Assembly: GCA_016699305.1 (NCBI GenBank)
Contig: CP064970.1
Coordinates: forward strand, 806,001-870,000
Reading direction: 5' to 3'
Source of the DNA: Alphaproteobacteria bacterium
GTDB taxonomy: Bacteria; Pseudomonadota; Alphaproteobacteria; GCA-016699305
Length of the DNA stretch: 64,000 nt
Shown here: positions 43,368-51,349 of the stretch, piece after piece
Numbering within the stretch: position 1 is the stretch's first letter
How the letters are laid out: the number at the start of each line of letters is the position of its first letter
Translations under genes and position numbers: made by a program
The notes under the pieces: model-generated
The model's database searches: none
What the model was told of the DNA's origin: nothing
Seen by the model: the letters and a program-made list of their open reading frames with translations, nothing else

Positions 43368-43955
43368 TTAAGAGACCTCCTTCATCCGTCGGCTCATCAA
43401 AGCCAGACGCCGTTTGATCGACGCATCATACAAATGCCCGCCCGTTTCGATAGTCAGGCCGCCAAGTAGGCTAGGGTCCGTGTGGGCCTCTAACACGACG
43501 CCGGGGCCTTGCACCGCTTCCATCGCCTGTTGCAGCTGCGCCATGCGCGCCTCCGGCATGGGGCGCGTGCTGGTCACTACGGTCAGGCGGCGGCCCCGAT
43601 GGCTGAACAGGCGCGCCAGGATATCATCCAATACGACACCCAGCAGATTCAGCCGGCGACGCTGCGCCAGCACACCCAGAAATTTGCTCATCAAAGGCGA
43701 CAATTTGGCATGTGCGGCAAGTTGTCGCATTAAGTCCACTTTGTCGTCGCAGTCATAAAGCGGGTTGCGCACCAGGTCTTGCAGGACGGTGCTGTTGGCC
43801 AGCAAGCGTTTCAGTGCGTCCGCCTCGTCCTCGATCTGATGCAGCTGACCGGCCGCCTCCGCCGAGCGGAACAAAGCCAAGGCATAGCGTCCCGCCACCA
43901 CATGGGCAGGCCCGACCACCGCGTTGCGCCTTGTTTTCTTTCCACTTTGCGGCAT
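43368..43955 (-). CDS. atpH: F-type ATP synthase subunit delta
   Basis: A 195-residue stator subunit that links F1 to the b subunits. Recognised by VAGRYALALFRSAEAAGQLH, the long helical middle, and the C-terminal family end GGLTIETGGHLYDASIKRRL (here followed by ALMSRRMKEVS). The N-terminus is about 14 residues longer than usual; a start further in could be true but no ATG is near. It stands 1 nt before atpA. Confidence 0.95.
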   Translation of the reverse strand: MPQSGKKTRRNAVVGPAHVVAGRYALALFRSAEAAGQLHQIEDEADALKRLLANSTVLQDLVRNPLYDCDDKVDLMRQLAAHAKLSPLMSKFLGVLAQRRRLNLLGVVLDDILARLFSHRGRRLTVVTSTRPMPEARMAQLQQAMEAVQGPGVVLEAHTDPSLLGGLTIETGGHLYDASIKRRLALMSRRMKEVS

Positions 43956-44118
43956 ACCTGTTTGGCCTTTGCGTCCTTGGTGATTCTGAACGTGTCAGTG
44001 TCATGCCTAGCGGTTTTATAGGCATTGTGCAACTGCCGTTGAGCTTGCTTGAAGCCCCTTACGCAATAGATTACATACGGTCCTGGTTTCACCCCATCAT
44101 CCAGATAGAGTTCTGTCC

Positions 44119-45093
44119 ATGCCCAAAACAATTTCTTCCCAGGCCTCTCCCTGTCAGGCTGGGGCTGATTCGATACACATGCTGGAAAACCAACAAGCCT
44201 TGGACCTGTTGCGCGTCAGAGAAGCCGTCATCTACCAAACGCGGTACGATGCCTTTGTCGCCAAGCTTTCTAGCTTTCCTCGTGCTGTCCAAGCATTGAA
44301 AGAAATGCACATGCGCTTTGACGGCTATCGCAAAGACGGGGTGACTCCGGAAGGGGCGCATCCGCTTGAGGTGGCACGTCACGTCGGCCGCTATAAAAGA
44401 CTGATAGTTTCGGCATATGGCAGGAAATTCTTTGATGATGTCGTGATCGCCTGCGCTCTACACGATGGCATAGAAGACAAGGGAATGAGTGGTAAAGAAA
44501 TACAAAGAAAATATGGCTTGAATGCTGCGGAAATGGTCCGGCTTGTATCGAAGGATAAGTCGGATCCAGGCTTTACAATAGCTCGTTATTATCATGAAAT
44601 CGCAAACTATAGCGGGCCAGAAAGAATCCGTGTCGGGGCGATTGTCATCAAAGGAAGCGATAGACGGCATAATTTTCATACGGTCTTAGGCTTGAACCCT
44701 GCCCGGATTGGTCCGTATGTTGAGGAAACAGAGGAATATGTGATTCCGATGTTGATGGATGCAACCCATATGTATCCGCGTCTTGAGGGGTACTTTGCAG
44801 ATACTGCCATTGAATTGACGGAGGCCACCTTGGTCGCGCGTAAATGGCATGAAATCGCCAGTCATCGGGGAACGCTGCAAGCACTTATGAAGGGATTTAG
44901 TCGTGCGACCGAGGCTACTGAATCCAATTCCAGTGCAGGGCGCATTCAATCTTTAGGGGTGACTTGCGCGATCGGTCATACTGCACGAAACGCGGTGCTG
45001 AATGACAAAAAGCCGCCCGCATCCCGTCAGAAGAAATCTGCACAGCCCCATCCATTACCTCCTGTCATTGGTATGGAATATGCGTTTTCATGA
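44119..45093 (+). CDS. HD-domain protein resembling (p)ppGpp hydrolases
   Basis: 324 residues. The HD metal-site order of Rel/Spo hydrolase domains is complete: Arg/Tyr-rich RFDGYRKDG then His81 in HPLEVARHV, HDGIED at 115-120 (His-Asp and Glu-Asp pair), and Asp181 in KGSDRRHN. The stretch RKYGLNAAEMVRLVSKDK matches the SpoT helix that follows. No synthetase, TGS or ACT domain is present, so it looks like a stand-alone small alarmone hydrolase or a relative acting on another nucleotide. The last 60 residues (Ser/Lys/Pro-rich) are probably disordered. It stands 148 nt before rpoH. Confidence 0.75.
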   Translation: MPKTISSQASPCQAGADSIHMLENQQALDLLRVREAVIYQTRYDAFVAKLSSFPRAVQALKEMHMRFDGYRKDGVTPEGAHPLEVARHVGRYKRLIVSAYGRKFFDDVVIACALHDGIEDKGMSGKEIQRKYGLNAAEMVRLVSKDKSDPGFTIARYYHEIANYSGPERIRVGAIVIKGSDRRHNFHTVLGLNPARIGPYVEETEEYVIPMLMDATHMYPRLEGYFADTAIELTEATLVARKWHEIASHRGTLQALMKGFSRATEATESNSSAGRIQSLGVTCAIGHTARNAVLNDKKPPASRQKKSAQPHPLPPVIGMEYAFS

Positions 45094-45241
45094 TCGTTTC
45101 CTTATCGTTATTTCTATATTAGAATTGATCTAAACCATATATGACAAATCCCATTTTTCCTGTTAGGATGCTCACATGTCCGTTGGATCCCAAAAGGGAT
45201 AGGCGGATTGGGTGTCTTGCCTCACACAGGGAGAACCAATC

Positions 45242-46129
45242 ATGGCTTATATCGACGACCCTCAAACCCGCAAAGCGAATCAGGCTTTCATCCGTGCCAG
45301 CATGGCTGTGCCGTTGTTGGAACGCGAAGAGGAATTGGAACTGGCCCGCCAATGGCGGGGGCATGGCGATGAAAAAGCTCTGCATCGTCTCATCAAACCC
45401 TATATGCGCCTCTCGGTGGCGATGGCGACACGCTTTCGTCCCTACGGTTTGCCGATGGGCGATCTGGTGCAAGAAGGCGTGATCGGTCTGCTGCAGGCCG
45501 CCGCGCGTTTCGAGCCCGAGCGGGGCTTACGTTTCTCCACTTACGCCTCATGGTGGATCCGCGCCGCGATGCAAGACTACGTACTGCGCAACTGGTCCAT
45601 CGTTCGCACCGGCACCACGCTGGCTCAAAAGACCCTGTTCTTCAATTTGCGTCGCTTGCGCGCGCGCATCGCCCAGTGGACTCCTGAGGGCCGTTTGACG
45701 GGAGAGGGACGCACGCGCTTGGCCAAGCAAACGGGCATTTCCGAACGTGAGATTGAAGATATGGAAAACCGCCTCTCGGCGGGCGATCAATCCCTCAACG
45801 CGCCTATGTCGCGCGAGGGCGATATGGAGTGGCAGGAACGCTTGGTGGATGCCGGTCCTTCTCCGGAACAGGCCACGATGGAGGATCATGACGGACGTCT
45901 ACGCCGGGAATGGCTGGACAAGGCGCTGGCGGCCCTGCCCGATAGAGATCGCGAGATCATCCGCCGCCGTCGCCTCAGTGAAGACTCGGCTACCTTGGAA
46001 GAACTGGGAGTGGCCTTGAAAGTTAGTAAAGAGCGTGTCCGCCAATTGGAAGTCCGTGCCTTACAACGTCTGAAAACACTGATCTCGGAGCAGACCAAAA
46101 ATCCCGAAGATCTGATGGTGGATGCCTGA
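45242..46129 (+). CDS. rpoH: RNA polymerase sigma-32 factor (heat shock)
   Basis: A 295-residue sigma-70-family protein. Region 2 is intact: LIKPYMRLSVAMATRFRPYG, DLVQEGVIGLLQAAARFEPE, RGLRFSTYASWWIRAAMQDY. The RpoH box QKTLFFNLRRLRARI is present, the mark of sigma-32. Region 4 has ATLEELGVALKVSKERVRQL. It directs polymerase to heat-shock promoters. ATG 45242 follows AGGGAGA at good spacing; the GTG/ATG choices further up extend without homology. No antisense or operon link to the HD gene is proven. Confidence 0.93.
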   Translation: MAYIDDPQTRKANQAFIRASMAVPLLEREEELELARQWRGHGDEKALHRLIKPYMRLSVAMATRFRPYGLPMGDLVQEGVIGLLQAAARFEPERGLRFSTYASWWIRAAMQDYVLRNWSIVRTGTTLAQKTLFFNLRRLRARIAQWTPEGRLTGEGRTRLAKQTGISEREIEDMENRLSAGDQSLNAPMSREGDMEWQERLVDAGPSPEQATMEDHDGRLRREWLDKALAALPDRDREIIRRRRLSEDSATLEELGVALKVSKERVRQLEVRALQRLKTLISEQTKNPEDLMVDA

Positions 46130-46280
46130 TGTTTCTGGCAACCGCGGAGCGAACAAGGGAATGAGGCTCGACCTTCTGATCCGGGCCTCATCCCGATTCG
46201 TCGAATATCCCCGGAAGAGGACATGTGTCCCGGCACCTACCTCCAATGGGATTGGTTAAAAAATGAAAGAAGAAACAGCA

Positions 46281-46315
46281 TGTTAACTTTTTCTTTATCT
46301 TCTTCATTTACCAAT
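46281..46315 (+). promoter_or_regulatory. Conserved upstream element of surface gene 1
   Basis: GTTAAC at 46282-46287, then 18 nt, then ATTTACCAAT at 46306-46315, in a T-rich block. The same two boxes with the same spacing stand before the next two paralogues. It ends 71 nt before the start codon. It could be an activator or promoter site; TTAAC is also half of a CtrA-type site. Confidence 0.6.
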
Positions 46316-46386
46316 CCATGGGAATGGGGTTAGCCTGTTACCGCTCTTGTCCCCCGTTTCCCATGTGAGTTTCTCAGGAGGTCGTC

Positions 46387-47022
46387 ATGCAAGTGAGTGT
46401 CAGGACCAACCCGCAGGCAGGTATTGCCATCGGACCCATCTTGTTTGTTGTGGCCATCTTGGCTGTGCTGGCTTCGGCCATCGCGGCGGGAAGTGGTTCC
46501 TTTACGGCATCGTCGACATCGGAAGCGTCGCGCGCCAATGCGGCGGCGATGCTCGATATCGGTCAGAACCTGAAGATCGGATTTGATCGCCTGATGGGCT
46601 TGGAGACGGCCTACAACGGCGTGGTCATCGGTGCCACCAACACCGTCAATGCGGTGGATCTGTTCTCTCCTTCTGGCGGCGGCGTCAACCCACCCTCGAC
46701 CAAAGTGGCCAAGAGCGGTGCCAGCTGGACCTATCCATACGCGAATATCACGAATTTGGGTGGCGCAGGCTGCACAGCCACGACGTCCAAGCGCGTGGCG
46801 GTGATCGCGGTGACGGACGCCACCATGTGCACGCAGCTAAACACCTACTTGGGCAATGGCGCAACGCCTGCCGCCGCGGCTGTGGGCGATCCCACGACCG
46901 TGGCCGAGGCCACCTGCTTGACCATTCCTGCGGGCCTCGCCGGCAAGATGGCCGGCTGCTATGAATCAACCACTGTGGGGTTTGTCGGGTTCTACTTTTA
47001 TCAGGTCCTTGGCGTCCGCTAA
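46387..47022 (+). CDS. Surface protein paralogue 1 with an N-terminal membrane anchor
   Basis: 211 residues. A short head (MQVSVRTNPQAG) is followed by a hydrophobic segment IAIGPILFVVAILAVLASAI and a helix ending ANAAAMLDIGQNLKI; then a Gly/Ser/Thr/Asn-rich outer region with VDLFSPSGGGVNPPSTKVAK and four Cys (GCTATT, TMCTQL, EATCLT, AGCYES). It has no classical signal-peptidase or prepilin cleavage site that I can assert, though the hydrophobic N-terminus recalls type IV pilin-like proteins. Near-identical copies follow at 47173 and 47955. GGAGGTCGTC precedes the ATG. Confidence 0.8.
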   Translation: MQVSVRTNPQAGIAIGPILFVVAILAVLASAIAAGSGSFTASSTSEASRANAAAMLDIGQNLKIGFDRLMGLETAYNGVVIGATNTVNAVDLFSPSGGGVNPPSTKVAKSGASWTYPYANITNLGGAGCTATTSKRVAVIAVTDATMCTQLNTYLGNGATPAAAAVGDPTTVAEATCLTIPAGLAGKMAGCYESTTVGFVGFYFYQVLGVR

Positions 47023-47041
47023 GACCTGAAAGCCAAACGAG

Positions 47042-47073
47042 GCGCGGCGGGACATCCTGCCGCGCTTTTTTTT
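47042..47073 (+). terminator. Terminator of surface gene 1
   Basis: GCGCGGC and GCCGCGC form a stem with a GGGA/TCCT extension, then eight T. Confidence 0.92.
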
Positions 47074-47080
47074 GTGGCGT

Positions 47081-47114
47081 GTTAACTATCTTTTTATTTT
47101 TTGCATTTACCAAT
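47081..47114 (+). promoter_or_regulatory. Conserved upstream element of surface gene 2
   Basis: GTTAAC at 47081-47086 and ATTTACCAAT at 47105-47114, again 24 nt apart start to start, 58 nt before the ATG. It begins just after the terminator of gene 1, so gene 2 has its own promoter. Confidence 0.6.
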
Positions 47115-47172
47115 TATAGTGAATGGGCCTGATCCGGGCCGATCCTTATGGCGAGTTTCTTTGGAGGTTGTC

Positions 47173-47808
47173 ATGCAAGTGAATGTCAGGACCAACCCGC
47201 AGGCAGGCATTGCCATCGGGCCCATCTTGTTCATCGTGGCCATCCTGGCTGTGTTGGCTTCGGCCATCGCGGCGGGTAGCGGGACGTTTTCCGGTTCTAC
47301 GACATCGGAAGCGTTGCGTGTCAATGCATCGGCGATGCTCGATATCGGTCAGAACCTGAAGATCGGATTTGATCGCCTGATGGGCTTGGAGACAGGCTAC
47401 AACAGCGTGGTCATCGGTGCCACCAACACCGTCAATGCGGTGGATCTGTTCTCTCCTTCTGGCGGCGGCGTCAACCCACCCTCGACCAAAGTGGCCAAGA
47501 GCGGTGCCAGCTGGACCTATCCATACGCGAATATAGGCGCTCTGGGTGGCGCAGGCTGCACCGCCACGACATCCAAGCGCGTGGCGGTAATCGAAGTGAC
47601 GGACGCCACCATGTGCACGCAGCTGAACACCTACTTGGGCAATGGCGCAACGCCTGCCGTTTCCGGCGTGGGCAACCCCACAACCATAGCCGAGGCCACC
47701 TGTTTGGCCATTCCCGCCGGTTTGGATGGCAAGATGGCCGGCTGCTATCAATCGAACACCGCCAGCTATACCGGGTTCTACTTTTACCAGGTCCTTGGCG
47801 TCCGCTAA
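47173..47808 (+). CDS. Surface protein paralogue 2 with an N-terminal membrane anchor
   Basis: 211 residues, almost the same as paralogue 1: MQVNVRTNPQAGIAIGPILF then the same anchor helix, the shared FSPSGGGVNPPSTKVAKSG stretch and the four Cys. It differs mainly near residues 35-45 (TFSGSTTSEALR) and in the region before the C-terminus (AVSGVGNPTTIAEATCL). It ends GFYFYQVLGVR as the other two do. AGGTTGTC precedes the ATG. A strong terminator follows. Tandem duplication is recent. Confidence 0.8.
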   Translation: MQVNVRTNPQAGIAIGPILFIVAILAVLASAIAAGSGTFSGSTTSEALRVNASAMLDIGQNLKIGFDRLMGLETGYNSVVIGATNTVNAVDLFSPSGGGVNPPSTKVAKSGASWTYPYANIGALGGAGCTATTSKRVAVIEVTDATMCTQLNTYLGNGATPAVSGVGNPTTIAEATCLAIPAGLDGKMAGCYQSNTASYTGFYFYQVLGVR

Positions 47809-47826
47809 GGCCTGAAGGCAAACAAG

Positions 47827-47859
47827 GCGCGGCAGGCTATTCTGCCGCGCTTTTTTTTT
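47827..47859 (+). terminator. Terminator of surface gene 2
   Basis: GCGCGGCAG at 47827-47835 pairs with CTGCCGCGC at 47842-47850, followed by nine T. Confidence 0.93.
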
Positions 47860-47863
47860 GCAT

Positions 47864-47897
47864 GTTAACCATCTTTTCATTTTATACGTTTACCAAT
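47864..47897 (+). promoter_or_regulatory. Conserved upstream element of surface gene 3
   Basis: GTTAAC at 47864-47869 and GTTTACCAAT at 47888-47897, the same 24-nt phase, 57 nt before the ATG. Here the half site reads TTAACCAT, like the CtrA half-site of alphaproteobacteria. Confidence 0.6.
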
Positions 47898-47954
47898 ATA
47901 AATAACGGACTAATTCTAGTCCGCCAATTCTGGCGAGTTGCCCAGGAGGTTGTC

Positions 47955-48617
47955 ATGCATCCCGATGTTGTTATGCAAATGTGTGTGGTATGTGCCAGGA
48001 CCAACCCGCAGGCAGGTATTGCCATCGGGCCCATCCTGTTCATCGTGGCCATCCTGGCTGTGCTGGCTTCGGCCATCGCGGCGGGAAGTGGTTCCTTTAC
48101 GGCATCGTCGACATCGGAAGCGGCGCGCGCCAATGCGGCGGCGATGCTCGATATCGGTCAGAACCTGAAGATCGGATTTGATCGCCTGATGGGCTTGGAG
48201 ACAGGCTACAACAGCGTGGTCATCGGTGCCACCAACACCGTCAATGCGGTGGATCTGTTCTCTCCTTCTGGCGGCGGCGTCAACCCACCCTCGACCAAAG
48301 TGGCCAAGAGCGGTTCCAGCTGGACCTATCCATACGCGAATATCACGAATTTGGGTGGCGCAGGCTGCACAGCCACGACGTCCAAGCGCGTGGCTGTGAT
48401 CGCGGTGACGGACGCCACCATGTGCACGCAGCTAAACACCTACTTGGGCAATGGCGCCACACCTGCCGTCGCAGATGTGGGCAACCCCACGACCATAGCC
48501 GAGGCCACCTGCTTGACCATTCCTGCGGGCCTCGCCGGCAAGATGGCCGGCTGCTATCAATCAAACACCGCCAGCTATACCGGGTTCTACTTTTATCAGG
48601 TCCTTGGCGTCCGCTAA
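47955..48617 (+). CDS. Surface protein paralogue 3 with an N-terminal membrane anchor
   Basis: 220 residues. The head is longer and has two extra Cys (MHPDVVMQMCVVCARTNPQA) because of a small duplication around the start; a second ATG at 47973 would give a head like the others. AGGAGGTTGTC before 47955 supports the first. The anchor and outer region are those of paralogues 1 and 2, mixing their variants (gene 1-like TASSTSEA anchor end, gene 2-like QSNTASYTGFYF end), which points to gene conversion. Four core Cys are kept. Confidence 0.8.
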   Translation: MHPDVVMQMCVVCARTNPQAGIAIGPILFIVAILAVLASAIAAGSGSFTASSTSEAARANAAAMLDIGQNLKIGFDRLMGLETGYNSVVIGATNTVNAVDLFSPSGGGVNPPSTKVAKSGSSWTYPYANITNLGGAGCTATTSKRVAVIAVTDATMCTQLNTYLGNGATPAVADVGNPTTIAEATCLTIPAGLAGKMAGCYQSNTASYTGFYFYQVLGVR

Positions 48618-48635
48618 GACCTGAAGGCAAACGAG

Positions 48636-48660
48636 GGCGTAGCGGTTATGCCGTTACGCC
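48636..48660 (+). terminator. Hairpin after surface gene 3
   Basis: A 10-bp stem GGCGTAGCGG/CCGTTACGCC with one G-T pair around TTATG, 19 nt after the stop. The T-tract found after genes 1 and 2 is missing. Confidence 0.5.
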
Positions 48661-48783
48661 CCACTTGCGCCCTCCGCCTGATCGCGTCAGAGTATTCGGC
48701 ATGACAAAGACCCCACGGCGTTCATATGACATCATGCGCCACCCAAGGACCTCGCATGCGGCACGACCCGCTAGGAGAAACAG

Positions 48784-49368
48784 GTGATCCCCGGCGTTCG
48801 TGACGCCGATATTCCTCTGCAGGCTTGTCCAGCCTTGGTCCTTAATGCTGATTTTCGTCCCCTTAGCTATTTCCCGCTCTCTTTGTGGCCATGGCAAGAA
48901 ACGATCAAAGCCGTGGTGTTGGGCCGTGTGGTCGTCCTATCGGAATATGAGCGCCCGATTCGCTCGCCGCGCATCTCGATGCGGTTGCCCAGCGTTGTTG
49001 CCTTGCGTGACTACGCGCCGACGCCGCCCTGGCCCGCCTTTACGCGATTCAACGTTTTCTTGCGCGATGACTTTGCCTGTCAATATTGCGGCGCGCGTCC
49101 GGGCGTGCGCGAGCTGACCTTCGATCACGTCCTTGCCCGCAGTCAGGGCGGACGAACCGGCTGGACGAATGTGGTGGCGGCCTGCACTTCGTGCAATCTG
49201 CAAAAGGGAAACAGGACGCTGGCGCAAAGCGGCATGCGGTTGCGTCGTCCGCCTTGGCGTCCGAACAGTTATGAATTGCAGGCGCATGGGCGATGCTTTC
49301 CGCCCAATTATCTGCATACCAGCTGGCGCGACTTTTTGTATTGGGACGCCGAGCTGGAGACGGTCTAG
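48784..49368 (+). CDS. HNH endonuclease
   Basis: 194 residues. The HNH domain with zinc Cys pairs is at 99-140: FACQYCGARPGVRELTFDHV (C99, C102, DH at 114-115), then NVVAACTSCNLQKGNR (C134, C137, N138). The N-terminal part starts with ALVLNADFRPLSYFPLSLWP, common in the alphaproteobacterial family of stand-alone HNH proteins. It cuts DNA in a metal-dependent way; the target is unknown. GTG 48784 is the most plausible start. It is 24 nt before lipA. Confidence 0.9.
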   Translation: MIPGVRDADIPLQACPALVLNADFRPLSYFPLSLWPWQETIKAVVLGRVVVLSEYERPIRSPRISMRLPSVVALRDYAPTPPWPAFTRFNVFLRDDFACQYCGARPGVRELTFDHVLARSQGGRTGWTNVVAACTSCNLQKGNRTLAQSGMRLRRPPWRPNSYELQAHGRCFPPNYLHTSWRDFLYWDAELETV

Positions 49369-49392
49369 AATGTCGCGTCACCGCCAAGGATC

Positions 49393-50346
49393 ATGCCCAG
49401 GATGACCGAATCTTCGCCGCGTCCCCGCCACCCGGAAAAGGCGCACCGTCCCGACAATCCCACCACATGGGGCCGCAAGCCTGAATGGCTGCGCGTGCGC
49501 GCGCCAGGGCCTGGTGCCTTCGACGAAACCCACGCCACCATCCGCGCCATGGGCCTAACCACCGTATGCGAGGAGGCGGCATGCCCCAATATCGGCGAAT
49601 GCTGGAAGCATCGCCACGCCACTTTCATGATCCTGGGTTCCGTCTGCACACGCGCTTGTGCCTTTTGCAATGTCTCCACCGGGTTGCCCGACCGCCTGGA
49701 CCCGCACGAGCCGGAGCGTCTGGCCCAAGCGGTTCTTAAACTGGGATTGGCGCATGTGGTGATCACCTCGGTGGATCGTGACGATCTGGACGATGGCGGT
49801 GCCGAGCATTTCGCCCGCACCATCGCCACCGTACGCGCCGCTGCGCCCGACACAACCATCGAGGTCCTAACCCCCGATTTCATGCGCAAACCGGGGGCCA
49901 TTGAAACCGTTGTGCGTGCCGCGCCCGATGTCTTCAACCACAATCTCGAGACGGTGCCGCGCCTGTATCCGTCTATTCGTCCTGGCGCGCGTTACTTTAC
50001 TTCGCTGCGCCTGTTGCAGATGGTCAAGGAACTGGACCCGAACCGTATCACCAAATCCGGCCTGATGGTGGGGCTTGGCGAAACGCGGGAAGAGCTGTTG
50101 CAGGTCATGGACGATTTGCGCGCCGCCGATGTCGATTTCCTGACCATCGGCCAATATCTGCAACCCACGCCCAAACATGCCGAGGTGGCGCGCTTTGTGC
50201 CGCCCGAGGAGTTTGACGATTACGCGGCCTTGGCGCGCGGGCGCGGCTTTGCGATGGTTTCCAGTTCTCCCTTCACCCGTTCATCCTTTCATGCCGGTGA
50301 GGATTTTGAGCGTCTCACACGCCAGCGCAAAGTGACGGCCGGATAA
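49393..50346 (+). CDS. lipA: Lipoyl synthase (radical SAM)
   Basis: A 317-residue enzyme that inserts two sulfurs into octanoyl groups on 2-oxoacid dehydrogenases and GcvH. Both iron-sulfur clusters have their Cys: C59, C64, C70 in VCEEAACPNIGEC and the radical-SAM C85, C89, C92 in CTRACAFC. SAM-binding GG region HVVITSVDRDDLDDGGAEHF and the C-terminal RSS motif (TRSSFHAGEDF) are intact. Length and order are those of LipA. ATG 49393 was chosen; ATG 49402 lies close behind. Confidence 0.97.
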   Translation: MPRMTESSPRPRHPEKAHRPDNPTTWGRKPEWLRVRAPGPGAFDETHATIRAMGLTTVCEEAACPNIGECWKHRHATFMILGSVCTRACAFCNVSTGLPDRLDPHEPERLAQAVLKLGLAHVVITSVDRDDLDDGGAEHFARTIATVRAAAPDTTIEVLTPDFMRKPGAIETVVRAAPDVFNHNLETVPRLYPSIRPGARYFTSLRLLQMVKELDPNRITKSGLMVGLGETREELLQVMDDLRAADVDFLTIGQYLQPTPKHAEVARFVPPEEFDDYAALARGRGFAMVSSSPFTRSSFHAGEDFERLTRQRKVTAG

Positions 50347-50467
50347 CTGGCGCATGGTTTGCACGGGTGTTTTCCGCATCTGCATAATCATTCGTCCCAG
50401 ACGAGGGTGTGGAAACGAATTGCTAAGACGATAAGAAGTATTCTCGGAATGAAGGAGAACGCGACGG

Positions 50468-50887
50468 ATGTCCATATCACCCCCTCATGTTCCTTGCGTG
50501 GCCAAGCCGCTTTTGGCCGTGGTGGATGACCAGGCCGATATTGGCGCTTTCGTCATCGAAGTGGCTGAAGGCATGGGATTCGATACCCATCAATCCATGA
50601 GCGCGGCCGAGTATTTCGACGCCGCCGCACAAAAAACGCCGGATGTTCTGGTCTTGGATATCGTGATGCCCGAGATGGACGGCATCGAGCTGGTCAATCG
50701 TTTGGAGCAGTCGCCGCACCCCCCTTTGGTGATCCTGATGAGCGGTTATGCGGGACAATACATTGTGCCCGTTCAGGAAAAGGCCAACCGTGATGGGCTT
50801 CAAGTCATCGGTACTTTAGAAAAACCGTTTCGTCTGGAGGAACTGCAGGTCCTGTTAACGCGCGCCATGTCCTTGTTAGACCGATAA
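50468..50887 (+). CDS. Single-domain response regulator
   Basis: 139 residues, a lone receiver domain: acidic pair D20-D21 in AVVDDQADIG, phospho-acceptor D64 in VLVLDIVMPEMDG, MSGY (Ser at the Thr position) and Lys in EKPFRLEELQVLL. No output domain. It may act by protein contact, for example on chemotaxis or a kinase. Its partner kinase is not adjacent. GGAGAACGCG stands upstream of the ATG. Confidence 0.9.
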   Translation: MSISPPHVPCVAKPLLAVVDDQADIGAFVIEVAEGMGFDTHQSMSAAEYFDAAAQKTPDVLVLDIVMPEMDGIELVNRLEQSPHPPLVILMSGYAGQYIVPVQEKANRDGLQVIGTLEKPFRLEELQVLLTRAMSLLDR

Positions 50888-50957
50888 CATTTTGCCTTCT
50901 CAGGCAAAAACCCCTAATCTGAAAGGCAGTTTTGTTGCTAAGGAGACCAACAGCATC

Positions 50958-51320
50958 ATGGGCATGACGCTCCAAGCCAGTCCGGCACCGCTTTGGAAAG
51001 ACGGGCAGGATGTGACGGTCGATGATTTGGCCGAGGCTTTGCGTTGCGGTTCTCCCGTGGTGGTGGTGGATGTGCGCGAGCCTTGGGAAGTCGAAAAGGC
51101 CCATTTGCCTGAGACAATCCATATCCCGCTGGTGCAGTTGGACGAGCGATGCTGCGAATTGCCCCGTGATGCGCGCATCGTGGTGCATTGCCATCACGGC
51201 GGACGCAGCGCATGCGCTGTAGCCTGGTTACAAGAACACGGCTATGTTCAGGTTCACAATCTGCTGGGCGGGGTCGACGCTTGGAGCCGGATGGTGGATC
51301 CGAGCGTGCCGCGTTATTGA
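50958..51320 (+). CDS. Rhodanese-like sulfurtransferase domain protein
   Basis: 120 residues, one rhodanese domain. VVVVDVREPWEVEKAHLPET and IHIPLVQLDERCCELP are typical, and the active-site loop is CHHGGRSA with Cys78. It may move sulfane sulfur or bind it without transfer. ATG 50958 has AAGGAGA 12 nt upstream; a TTG at 50892 is less likely. It is 29 nt before the TolC-type gene. Confidence 0.9.
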   Translation: MGMTLQASPAPLWKDGQDVTVDDLAEALRCGSPVVVVDVREPWEVEKAHLPETIHIPLVQLDERCCELPRDARIVVHCHHGGRSACAVAWLQEHGYVQVHNLLGGVDAWSRMVDPSVPRY

Positions 51321-51349
51321 AGACGATAAAAAAGATAGAGCAGGAGACA

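Noticed and set aside
42170..43417. 415-codon plus-strand frame opposite atpA
   Set aside because: atpA is certain; the opposite frame has only shadow composition.
49365..49943. 192-codon minus-strand frame opposite lipA
   Set aside because: lipA has all its cluster cysteines; the opposite frame has no support.
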